From: JAZDFP01 sp043801445
GTDB lineage: Bacteria > Planctomycetota > MHYJ01 > JACQXL01
Reading direction: 5' to 3'
NCBI GenBank assembly: GCA_043801445.1
Contig: JAZDMB010000008.1
Span: forward strand, 1-38,997
DNA length: 38,997 bases
Shown here: piece after piece, positions 32,186 to 38,997 of the stretch
Numbering within the stretch: the first letter of the stretch is position 1
Layout: each line of letters begins with the position of its first letter
Translations under genes and position numbers: made by a program
The notes under the pieces: model-generated
The model's database searches: none
Told to the model about the DNA's origin: nothing
What the model saw: the letters and a program-made list of their open reading frames with translations, nothing else

Positions 32186-33382
32186 ATGGCAGGACTAGAT
32201 TTTCTTAAGGAAGAAATAGCTGACTTGAAAAACAGAGGTGTTTTTCAACCGTTGAGAGTAGTTACAGGTGAACAACTACCAACTTCTGTAATAGATGGTA
32301 AAAAGGTGGTTAATCTTTCATCTAATAATTATCTTGGTTTGGCCACGCATCCCAAAATGCGTGAAGCGATGATAGATGCAACCAGGAAATTTGGAGTTGG
32401 TGCCGGTGCAGTCAGGCCTATTATCGGGACAATGGATATCCACATTGAGTTGGAAAGGAAATTAGCTGCATTTAAACATATGGAATCATCGCTGGTTTTT
32501 GTGGCTGGTATTGCAGCGAATCGCGGCGTTATTCAATCACTCCTGTCCGGTAAAAATAAAGACGAGGATGATAAATTTGTTGCTATCAGCGATGAACTTA
32601 ATCATGCCAGTATCATTGATGGCGTTCGGCTTACTAAGGCAAAACGTTTTATCTATAAACATAAAAATATGGAAGACCTGGAGAGGGTCTTAAAGGAAGT
32701 TCAAGGTGCACCGAGGATTATGATTATTACTGATGGTGTATTCAGTATGGATGGTGATATCGCGCCGTTAGCGGACATTGCCAAGCTGGCCAAAAAATAC
32801 GGTGCATTTACTATGGTTGATGATGCCCATGGTGAGGGTGTACTCGGCAGAAATGGACGAGGCACGGTTGACCATTTTAGATTACAGGGACAATGGGATA
32901 TCGATATGGGAACAATGTCCAAAGCTATGGGATGTATCGGAGGTTATATTGCCGGCTGTAAGGATTTAACAGATTTTTTAATCCATACCGCAAGGCCATT
33001 TTTGTTCTCTACCGGTCATCCTCCTGGTGTTGCTGCTGCTTGTATTGCTGCCCTGGAAGTTCTGGAGACAGAAACGTGGAGGCACGAAAAACTCTGGGAA
33101 AATACTAAGTTCTTTAAGACTGAAGTTGCAAAATTAGGATTAAATATCGGCAAATCAGAAACGCCTATTGTTCCGATTATTATCGGTGATGAAGTCAAGG
33201 CTGTAGAATTCAGTAGAAAATTATTTAACGAAGGCGTATTGGGATTCAGGATTGTTTTTCCTATGGTGGCACGCGGTGCAGCCAGAGTAAGGTGTATTAT
33301 TACTGCGACACATACTAAGGAAGAATTGCAATTTGCCATAGGCAAAATTAAAAAGGTTGCTCAGGAATTAAAGGTTATTTAA
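32186..33382 (+). CDS. kbl: Glycine C-acetyltransferase / AON-synthase family (Kbl-type)
   Basis: A PLP-dependent alpha-oxoamine synthase joining an amino acid to an acyl-CoA. The sequence follows the Kbl branch closely: SSNNYLGLATHPKM, VGAGAVRPIIGTMDIHIELE, ISDELNHASIIDGVRL, DGVFSMDGDIAPL, VDDAHGEGVLGRNGRGTV, the PLP lysine near 245 in TMSKAMGCIGG, and RPFLFSTGHPPG. Kbl makes 2-amino-3-ketobutyrate from glycine and acetyl-CoA. Some homologues also act as BioF, making 8-amino-7-oxononanoate for biotin. The convergent bioD gene next to it makes a biotin role worth considering. 398 residues, normal. It ends before a bidirectional terminator. Confidence 0.9.
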   Translation: MAGLDFLKEEIADLKNRGVFQPLRVVTGEQLPTSVIDGKKVVNLSSNNYLGLATHPKMREAMIDATRKFGVGAGAVRPIIGTMDIHIELERKLAAFKHMESSLVFVAGIAANRGVIQSLLSGKNKDEDDKFVAISDELNHASIIDGVRLTKAKRFIYKHKNMEDLERVLKEVQGAPRIMIITDGVFSMDGDIAPLADIAKLAKKYGAFTMVDDAHGEGVLGRNGRGTVDHFRLQGQWDIDMGTMSKAMGCIGGYIAGCKDLTDFLIHTARPFLFSTGHPPGVAAACIAALEVLETETWRHEKLWENTKFFKTEVAKLGLNIGKSETPIVPIIIGDEVKAVEFSRKLFNEGVLGFRIVFPMVARGAARVRCIITATHTKEELQFAIGKIKKVAQELKVI

Positions 33383-33408
33383 CTGTTTGATAATAAGTAG
33401 ATTCAAAA

Positions 33409-33447
33409 ACAGACTCCAAGCGTATAAAGCTTGGGGCCTGTTTTTTT
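33409..33447. terminator. Bidirectional intrinsic terminator between kbl and bioD
   Basis: The stem CCAAGC/GCTTGG with outer ACAG/CTGT pairing is followed by seven T on the plus strand, and by TTTTTG on the minus strand after AACAGGCCCC. It serves both convergent genes. Confidence 0.85.
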
Positions 33448-33449
33448 AT

Positions 33450-34127
33450 TTAGTCAGATAATCTTTCGAGAATGGATTCAAAGGGTTTGTGAGGAATGAT
33501 GTTTTTGTTTAATTCGGTAAGATAAGGAACTTCACCTAAATAACGAACTCCGGAGATTCTTTCAATAACAACCGGACTCAGTTTTTCCGTCCACCCTTTC
33601 TTAATATTCTTATCATAATAATTCACAATAAAACCTTTTATATTTAATTTATATTCACGAGCTGAATTAATAGTTAAAAGGGTGTGATTAATTGTGCCTA
33701 ATGTTGGTCTTGTTACAACAATTAAAGGTAATTTCATATTCTTGATTAAATCAGCCATGAGATAATTTTGTTTTAATGGAACCAGTAAACCTCCTGCGCC
33801 TTCTACGATAACTCCTTGATGGGATTTTTTTAGTGTATGATAATCTGATAATATCTTTGGGATGTGAATTGTCTTGTGTTCTAATTGAGCCGCAAATAAA
33901 GGTGCAATCGGATGACGGAAATAAAAAGGATTAATCAGGTCTAATGAAGTATTTAAACCTAATTGCTTCTTGAGGAATATTGCATCGTCTCTGCCGCCGG
34001 TAGAAATCGGTTTCATTACGCCGATATCATAACCTTTTGAACGTAATATCCTGCAGATTCCGGCCGTGATAACGCTTTTGCCGATACCGGTATCGGTGCC
34101 TGTGATGAAATAAGATAAATGTTTCAT
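33450..34127 (-). CDS. bioD: ATP-dependent dethiobiotin synthetase
   Basis: It makes dethiobiotin from 7,8-diaminononanoate, CO2 and ATP. The 225 residues show the P-loop GTDTGIGKS (10-18) at the N-terminus, VMKPISTGG with the substrate-contacting Lys, VIVEGAGGLLVPL and VVTRPTLGTINHTLLTI. The length is normal. The rest of the biotin genes are not in this window, apart from the Kbl/BioF-family gene converging on it. A promoter lies at 34174-34202. Confidence 0.94.
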   Translation of the reverse strand: MKHLSYFITGTDTGIGKSVITAGICRILRSKGYDIGVMKPISTGGRDDAIFLKKQLGLNTSLDLINPFYFRHPIAPLFAAQLEHKTIHIPKILSDYHTLKKSHQGVIVEGAGGLLVPLKQNYLMADLIKNMKLPLIVVTRPTLGTINHTLLTINSAREYKLNIKGFIVNYYDKNIKKGWTEKLSPVVIERISGVRYLGEVPYLTELNKNIIPHKPFESILERLSD

Positions 34128-34173
34128 TAACTGATAAGCTTAACGTATCATTTTTCTGGCAAATAATACTTTT

Positions 34174-34202
34174 TATTTACATACTGATAATATATATGTC
34201 AA
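34174..34202 (-). promoter_or_regulatory. Promoter for bioD
   Basis: On the minus strand, TTGACA (34202-34197) and TAAATA (34179-34174) are 17 bases apart. No BirA-type operator is clear. Confidence 0.5.
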
Positions 34203-34234
34203 TGTTTTAACCAAGCGAAACCACAGATGGACAC

Positions 34235-34266
34235 CAGCCCGAAAGACCGAAAGGTCGGGCGGGCTG
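34235..34266. repeat. GC palindrome embedded in an ACAGAT-type repeat
   Basis: Arms CAGCCCG and CGGGCTG enclose an inner GACCGAAAGGTC-like hairpin. The bases on both sides (CCACAGATGGACAC and GATAAACACAGATAA) read as one interrupted copy of the common ACACAGATAAACACAGA repeat, so one element lies inside another. Confidence 0.55.
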
Positions 34267-34380
34267 ATAAACACAGATAATTTCTATAAGGAGACCGGGA
34301 AACCAAAAATATTATCTTGGACCCATGGATTCTTTATAAATATTACTTTTTTTCTGTGGCTAATCTTTAAGGAGAGCGTT

Positions 34381-35154
34381 ATGCCGGAAGCAGAAAATAG
34401 AATGACGCCGGTATTTATTGAAGCATTCGATTTGGGCGATGCCTGGTTCCAGGCGCTCAGCAAAATTCTTGATTACGGACATATTTATACTATTACGCGC
34501 GGCAGTTTTGCAGGGCAAAGACGTCTGGAATTTGATTTTGTCTGTATTCAGATAAGACAGCCGTCTCACAGGCCGATTATTCCTTTGATGCCCGAAGGCG
34601 GCGGTATCCCGGCGCCCACTTCGCTGGAATATGTGGAACAGTATATGAATTATCTTTTAACCGGCGAAAAACAGCAAGGCGAAGATTATACCTACGGCGA
34701 ACGGCTTGTGGCACCCAGTGTGAAAATTCCTAATGACGGCACATTCCAAAGCATGCTTAAAGAAATGCCTCTCAATGTTAACCAGATTGAGGAAGTAATA
34801 AAAATTTATAAAACCCAGGGATTCGGAACCAATCAGGCGGTAATGGAAATTGGGATGCCCTCTGATATTAAACTAATGGACCCTCCTTGTCTCCGGATTA
34901 TTGATACCCGCGTGCGATACGGAAAACTGCATTTTATCATCTATTTCCGCTCCTGGGATCTCTGGGCTGGCTTACCTTCTAATTTAGCAGGTCTTCAATT
35001 ACTTAAAGAATATATGGCATCAGAGATTGGCGTGGAAGACGGCGAGATAATTGCTTCTTCGAAAGGCTTGCATCTATATGAATACACCTGGGAATGCGCC
35101 CAGACCAGAACCAGAAAGACAGTCCCTCGGCTTAACCATGTCAAAGACGCTTGA
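34381..35154 (+). CDS. Thymidylate synthase, archaeal-like ThyA family
   Basis: It likely methylates dUMP to dTMP with methylenetetrahydrofolate. The 257-residue protein lacks the classic LPPCHxxxQ block but has an equivalent DPPCLRIIDTR with Cys 170 as the probable nucleophile. It also has RSWDLWAGLPSNLAG (190-204), corresponding to the dUMP-phosphate and folate-contacting RSxDxxLGxPxN region, and the C-terminal HLYEYTWE (HxY motif, 231-238). An N-terminal ITRGSFAGQ could bind phosphate. This shorter pattern is like archaeal thymidylate synthases, suggesting a divergent lineage or transfer. dCMP hydroxymethylase-like activity is a weaker alternative. A GGAGAG Shine-Dalgarno precedes the ATG. 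Confidence 0.8.
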   Translation: MPEAENRMTPVFIEAFDLGDAWFQALSKILDYGHIYTITRGSFAGQRRLEFDFVCIQIRQPSHRPIIPLMPEGGGIPAPTSLEYVEQYMNYLLTGEKQQGEDYTYGERLVAPSVKIPNDGTFQSMLKEMPLNVNQIEEVIKIYKTQGFGTNQAVMEIGMPSDIKLMDPPCLRIIDTRVRYGKLHFIIYFRSWDLWAGLPSNLAGLQLLKEYMASEIGVEDGEIIASSKGLHLYEYTWECAQTRTRKTVPRLNHVKDA

Positions 35155-35187
35155 TATGGAAAACGGTCAATTCTAACAACAAAAAGC

Positions 35188-35215
35188 TTGACAACTTTAT
35201 TTTATCTGATATAAT
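35188..35215 (+). promoter_or_regulatory. Strong promoter for the lipoprotein gene
   Basis: TTGACA (35188-35193) and perfect TATAAT (35210-35215) are 16 bases apart. The leader of about 95 bases carries the double palindrome 35233-35289. Confidence 0.7.
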
Positions 35216-35232
35216 ATAATATAAATAAACTA

Positions 35233-35289
35233 ATCCCGCTGGGTGATCCAAGTAGGTTACAACGGGATCCCGATAGACTTTGTCGGGAT
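35233..35289 (+). repeat. Two overlapping palindromic elements in a 5' leader
   Basis: ATCCCG (35233) pairs with CGGGAT (35263-35268), and ATCCCGA (35267) pairs with TCGGGAT (35283-35289). The junction GGGATCCC is the same as at 15896-15904, so the two loci share a back-to-back palindrome design. Confidence 0.55.
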
Positions 35290-35316
35290 AAGTAATTAAT
35301 ATGAAAGGGGAAAAGT

Positions 35317-36372
35317 ATGATAAGAATGAACGGATGGCATTGGACAGTCATAGCAATGATGACGCTTGTTATATTTGTAGTCGGCATTTCGATTACAAGT
35401 TGCGGCACATCAGCAAGTAGTGGTAGCAGTACACCTACAGTAGGGGCACGGGGAATCGCCGTAGACCCTTATGTTGTCGGCGCCAGATTCCTTGAAGACC
35501 TTAATAATAACGGGCAATGGGACACGGGAGAACAACTATCTACTCTTACCGACAGTAATGGTGTATTTACTTTTGCTAATGCGCTGACCACGACCTCAAC
35601 GTTACTATTAGACCGTACTGTCACAGCTACCCATAACGGTGTTACTTATACCGGCAACATCAAAAGAATAGTTGATAGCATAACAGCTACGTTGGTTGCT
35701 TCGCCTTTAACCACGTTATTGGCAAATGGCTGGACCGAGATAGAAATTATTGATGTTCTGTCAACTGCAGGTCTTACAGGACTAACAGCCTCAGACCTTA
35801 CCGCAAACCCGATGGAAGGCATAGAAAATCTTACAACGGTGACTGAAGCAGAACTGGTTAAGATAAGAGCATCTATAGCTATTTATTCATTTATGACCGT
35901 AATGGATACATTAATTAGCGGTCAGGGTTATGATATTAACTATACAACATTTTCGAATACAGCAACAGCCAGACCAGCATTAAAGGCAATGGTTGATTCC
36001 ATCAACTACTGTCTGTCGCCGACCCTCCTAACCACTATTCAAAGCCAGATGAGTGGGGGTGGGGTGCCTCCAGGCACGCCTCAGGTAACAGTTGGTGATA
36101 TTATCCGGGCATCGGTTGCCGTGACAAATTATGTTATCCCTCAAGTAGTTGCAGCGCCAACAACATTTATTCCTAATGCCACAACACTCTCTATTTTAGG
36201 AAATAAATTAGGTGTGAATTTCTATGTACTACGTAATAAATCTATTTTTGGTATTAATTTGCTAATAAGCGGAATAAACACCGGTATGGGAGCAGGAACA
36301 GTTATAACAAATATAACGAGTTATAATTCTCTTGAGGTTGATGGAGGCGGGAACGTTGTCGGAGTTCAGTAA
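35317..36372 (+). CDS. Lipoprotein with calcium-binding-like beta domain
   Basis: The 351-residue protein has a signal ending in the lipobox SITSC (Cys 29), a Ser/Gly linker, and a domain starting VVGARFLEDLNNNGQWDTGE. The DxNxNGxxD pattern in a beta context (FLEDLNNNGQWDTGEQL, TDSNGVFTF) resembles SdrD-B or similar carboxypeptidase-like beta modules that often bind calcium. The rest is Thr/Ala-rich, alternately helical and stranded, and unrecognised. A good AAAGGGG Shine-Dalgarno, strong promoter and perfect terminator indicate a well-expressed single gene. Probably surface or periplasmic. Confidence 0.75.
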   Translation: MIRMNGWHWTVIAMMTLVIFVVGISITSCGTSASSGSSTPTVGARGIAVDPYVVGARFLEDLNNNGQWDTGEQLSTLTDSNGVFTFANALTTTSTLLLDRTVTATHNGVTYTGNIKRIVDSITATLVASPLTTLLANGWTEIEIIDVLSTAGLTGLTASDLTANPMEGIENLTTVTEAELVKIRASIAIYSFMTVMDTLISGQGYDINYTTFSNTATARPALKAMVDSINYCLSPTLLTTIQSQMSGGGVPPGTPQVTVGDIIRASVAVTNYVIPQVVAAPTTFIPNATTLSILGNKLGVNFYVLRNKSIFGINLLISGINTGMGAGTVITNITSYNSLEVDGGGNVVGVQ

Positions 36373-36388
36373 AATCAGAGATAGTAGC

Positions 36389-36423
36389 AAAAGCCCCCCG
36401 AAATTACTTCGGGGGGCTTTTTT
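36389..36423 (+). terminator. Strong intrinsic terminator
   Basis: The perfect stem AAGCCCCCCGAA/TTCGGGGGGCTT with a 5-base loop is followed by a T-run. It lies 17 bases after the lipoprotein stop. The A-run on the left gives it bidirectional potential for the convergent gene. Confidence 0.95.
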
Positions 36424-36435
36424 ATTCTCTGTGGC

Positions 36436-37296
36436 TTATTTTATTGATTTATAATACGATTTCATCAGCATTGCATCTTCTTCAAGATTAGGGCTTTCGC
36501 AGATTAAGATTCCTTCTACCTTGTAATCCTTTAACGCCTTTAATAAATCCTTATAGTTGAAATCGGAATCCTGTAGATTGAGATGTTCGCGTTCACCCTT
36601 GATAGAATATTTGATGCCCGATATATGAATGTGCATTCTTTTCAGGAATTCATTGCCCAATCCCTTTTTTATTTTCTTAAGTGCATCTGCGAATTCAGTG
36701 TATGAATTATTCTTACCGCCGGAACGGGCGTGAAAATGCGAGAAATCAAGACAAAATCCCAATCGAGGCGTGCCCGCCGAAGTCTTGACGAAGGCGGGTA
36801 ATTCCTTTACTAACCTAATCAGTTCTTCCAAAGAACCGAATTGGGTCGGCTTGCCGGTCAATTCAGGCGTTAATCTAATTTTTATCTTATCCTTTTCCAG
36901 TCGCCTGATGATGGTATTGAGATTTTTCTTGATTGCCTGGTATGTTTTTTCGGGAGTATCACCCAGATAAAAGCCCACGTGGAAGGTAACATTAATTGCC
37001 CCGCAGAGTGCGCCGATACGGGCGCTTTCGTATATCCTTATCTGGCTGGCTGTAATTTTCTCTTTTTCTCTGGCATTAAGATTGATAAAATAAGGCGCAT
37101 GCACCGTTAGGGTTAAGCCCAAGCTCTCTTTTTTCTTCCTAATTTCGTTAGCTAGTAATTCATTCATCCGTACGCCCTGGACGAATTCCAATTCCATTCC
37201 GTCAAGCCCTAATTCCTTGATATGTTCTAACCCAGAGATAGTATCAGGTTTCTTAGCACTACGCGGAATACCGGCTGTTGCGAATAATAAACCCAT
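36436..37296 (-). CDS. Endonuclease IV-like TIM-barrel protein
   Basis: A protein of the AP endonuclease 2 / xylose isomerase-like superfamily, most like archaeal-type deoxyribonuclease IV. The metal-site residues of that family are visible: His 66 (VHAPYF), His 106 (FHVGFY), Glu 145 (LTPELTG), Asp 184 and His 187 (LDFSHFHA), His 222/224 (MHIHISG), His 238 and Glu 267 (CESPN). The likely role is incision at abasic DNA sites. A sugar isomerase activity in the same fold cannot be excluded. Residues 167-177 (PAFVKTSAGTP) are encoded across a GC palindrome (36773-36798), an apparent in-frame repeat insertion between strand elements. The start ATG at 37296 is unsupported by a Shine-Dalgarno. Confidence 0.82.
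   Translation of the reverse strand: MGLLFATAGIPRSAKKPDTISGLEHIKELGLDGMELEFVQGVRMNELLANEIRKKKESLGLTLTVHAPYFINLNAREKEKITASQIRIYESARIGALCGAINVTFHVGFYLGDTPEKTYQAIKKNLNTIIRRLEKDKIKIRLTPELTGKPTQFGSLEELIRLVKELPAFVKTSAGTPRLGFCLDFSHFHARSGGKNNSYTEFADALKKIKKGLGNEFLKRMHIHISGIKYSIKGEREHLNLQDSDFNYKDLLKALKDYKVEGILICESPNLEEDAMLMKSYYKSIK
36773..36798. repeat. Palindromic repeat inserted in frame within the endonuclease IV-like gene
   Basis: Arms CCCGCC and GGCGGG surround 14 bases that also partly pair. The reading frame passes through it, adding roughly nine to eleven residues between LVKELP and RLGFCLDF. Confidence 0.6.
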
Positions 37297-37319
37297 ATTA
37301 ATTTTTATCTTGATGGTAC

Positions 37320-37420
37320 CTGCCCGAATTGCATATGTCAGTCGGGTAGGAAATTATATTAAAATTAGCCACGAAGACACAAAGCACAAAGAATTCTTAG
37401 TGTCTTGGTGTCTTTGTGGC
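37320..37420. repeat. Dispersed repeats and inverted ACAAAGACAC pair
   Basis: A CCTGCCCGA/TCGGGTAGG palindrome (37320-37350) is followed by GCCACGAAGACAC (37368-37380) and its near-perfect inverse GTGTCTTTGTGGC (37408-37420, one mismatch), enclosing 27 bases. No gene is seen in 37297-37580. Confidence 0.55.
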
Positions 37421-37484
37421 AGAAGTTACGAAGTTTTCTTGACAGTTTCATATATAATAAAATAACGAACACTTCAAATTCTTA

Positions 37485-37513
37485 TTGACATTATTTGGAA
37501 TTAAATGTATGTC
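37485..37513 (+). promoter_or_regulatory. Possible promoter and operator for the FN3-repeat gene
   Basis: TTGACA (37485-37490) is followed after 17 bases by TATGTC, a weak -10. The same bases form the inverted pair ATTGACAT and ATGTCAAT with a 17-base spacer, which could be an operator. Confidence 0.4.
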
Positions 37514-37580
37514 AATTAAAATTAAGAAGGAATATAGGTCCATAAGTCCCTTAATTAATATTTTATAAAAGGAGATCGGT

Positions 37581-38997
37581 ATGAATAAATTATGGATAAA
37601 GATTATAGCATTTATTACTGGCAGTGTTCTTACTGCCAGTTATGCAGTGTATTTACTGCTATTTATTATATCTTTTGTTGTTGCCTTTAATTATGGCGGC
37701 TGTGGCAGCAGCAGCGATGAAAACACTAGCGGAAGTAGTAGTAGCGTAACGTTCTCAATCGTTACCAATCCGGCCACTAATGTCACGCAGACCACTGCTA
37801 CCTTAAACGGTACGGTCAACCCTAATGGTGTTGCTACTAATGTATATTTCGAGTATGGCAGGACTACGACATATAACCTCTACACCAGTTATCAATACAT
37901 TGGCGATGGTACGACTGATATCAATGCCTCTGCTAACATAACCGGATTATCAATAAATACAACCTATAACTTTAGAATCAAGGCAGTTAGAGGCGGCTCT
38001 ACATACGATGGGGCAAACCTGACTTTTACTACTCCTGGACTAACACCTGTGTGCGTCACCGGTTTTGCTACCAATGTTAGTTATGGCTCAGCCCAATTAA
38101 ATGGCACGGTTAATGCTAATACACTTGCTACAACTGCCTATTTCAATTATGGTTTGACTGCTTCTTACGGTTCAACCACACTTTCTTCTCCCATCGGCAG
38201 CGGGATGAGTAATTTCCCGGTTACTACTACTATAAGCGGGTTATTAGAAAACACTCTATATAATTTTAGGATTGTCGGAACTAATTCAGCCGGAACAACC
38301 TATGGAAATAATCGGACATTTACCACCACGGTATCACCGAAACCCATCTGCGTCACTAAACTCGCCACTAATATAACTACTAATTCAGCCAGATTAAATG
38401 GCACGGTTAATCCCAATGCGCTTCCAACTAATGCCTGTTTTGGTTATGGCTTGAATGGTTCTTATACTATTACCACAACTTTGCAGGCAATAGGCAGCGG
38501 CACTGCAAATATTGGGGTTACTGCTGATATCAGCGGGTTATCATTAAATACAGAGTATAGTTTTAGGATTGCCGGGACCAGTTCTGCCGGAACAAATTAT
38601 GGTAATAACCGGACATTTACTACCGGTAATTCGTCCGGTTCAGCGCCGACCTGCATGACTGATGATGTTGATAATATCAGTTTTACTTCAGCCATATTAT
38701 ATGGCACGGTTATTCCGAATGGGGTTGCTACAACTGCCTGGTTTGGGCTCGGAATCTCTGCTACCCCGCCCACGTATACTATTACCACAAATACTCAGTC
38801 TATCAGTAGTAGCACTACCAGTGTTGCGATTACAGCCACAGCCGACAGTCTTACCTCTGATACTTCCTATAATTTCAGGGTAGTCGGGACTAACTCAGGA
38901 GGAACGACTAATGGGAATAATCTGACATTTACCACACTATTACCGATATCACCAACCTGTGTTACTAATGCTGCTACTAATGTTACTTATACCTCAG
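37581..38997 (+). CDS. FN3-like repeat surface lipoprotein (3' end outside window)
   Basis: The ATG at 37581 follows a strong AAAAGGAG Shine-Dalgarno, and the frame runs open for 472 codons to the window edge. A hydrophobic segment (8-40) ends near YGGCGSSS, a possible lipobox. From about residue 58, units of roughly 100 residues repeat: a Cys-containing start such as PVCVT or PICVT, then TNxxxNSARLNGTVNPN, xxYFxYG, ISGLxxNTxYNFRI and SAGTTYGNNRTFTT. Four complete units and the start of a fifth are visible. This is the fibronectin-III-like pattern common on large secreted or surface proteins of environmental bacteria. Thr/Ser/Asn-rich, probably an adhesin or matrix-binding protein. Full length unknown. 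Confidence 0.85.
   Translation, partial: MNKLWIKIIAFITGSVLTASYAVYLLLFIISFVVAFNYGGCGSSSDENTSGSSSSVTFSIVTNPATNVTQTTATLNGTVNPNGVATNVYFEYGRTTTYNLYTSYQYIGDGTTDINASANITGLSINTTYNFRIKAVRGGSTYDGANLTFTTPGLTPVCVTGFATNVSYGSAQLNGTVNANTLATTAYFNYGLTASYGSTTLSSPIGSGMSNFPVTTTISGLLENTLYNFRIVGTNSAGTTYGNNRTFTTTVSPKPICVTKLATNITTNSARLNGTVNPNALPTNACFGYGLNGSYTITTTLQAIGSGTANIGVTADISGLSLNTEYSFRIAGTSSAGTNYGNNRTFTTGNSSGSAPTCMTDDVDNISFTSAILYGTVIPNGVATTAWFGLGISATPPTYTITTNTQSISSSTTSVAITATADSLTSDTSYNFRVVGTNSGGTTNGNNLTFTTLLPISPTCVTNAATNVTYTS

Overview
The window is AT-rich bacterial chromosome. It probably comes from an uncultured Gram-negative lineage. The reasons are several lipoprotein signals, a LolA-like exported protein, PEGA, HEAT and fibronectin-III-like proteins, a GspG-type domain, a PPi-type phosphofructokinase, an archaeal-looking thymidylate synthase and many GC-rich palindromic repeats. 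Planctomycetota or Omnitrophota would fit, but I cannot fix the phylum from sequence alone. Promoters are easy to see because most are TTGACA/TTGACT with a 16-17 bp spacer and a TATAAT-like -10.

Layout. 1-1907 (+): the tail of a cut gene, a HEAT-repeat exported protein and a small lipoprotein. 5030-1904 (-): three lipoproteins, then rpsT and rsmI. 5399-11858 (+): a LolA-like/TPR exported protein, a two-TM K+ channel with an RCK module, and a four-gene cluster of unknown function (PH-like protein, FecR-domain protein, two cysteine-rich zinc-ribbon proteins). 12622-11969 and 12940-12674 (-): a DUF4190-GspG fusion and a small conserved protein. 15761-12996 (-): PPi-dependent phosphofructokinase and class II aldolase, two consecutive glycolytic steps. 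16972-15949 (-): a solitary IS630-type helix-turn-helix protein and comF. 17000-17982 is gene-free and holds inverted repeats, a strong G-quadruplex motif and a 15-copy 22-bp tandem repeat. 23924-17983 (-): hflX-pyrF, then rplT-pheS-pheT. 24120-33382 (+): nusA-infB-rbfA, recR, rpoN, a MoxR ATPase, tRNA-Pro(GGG), rpmB and kbl. 34127-33450 (-): bioD, convergent with kbl across a shared terminator. 34381-36372 (+): thymidylate synthase and a lipoprotein. 37296-36436 (-): an endonuclease IV-like TIM barrel. 37581-end (+): a large FN3-like repeat lipoprotein cut by the window edge.

Most genes are core housekeeping: translation, recombination, sigma-54, glycolysis and biotin/one-carbon metabolism. 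The unusual content is in four places: the four-gene zinc-ribbon/FecR cluster at 7926-11858; the structured non-coding block at 17000-17982; the families of small palindromic repeats between genes, two of which sit in frame inside genes; and the DUF4190-GspG fusion. No phage, CRISPR array, complete insertion sequence or recognisable defence system is visible.
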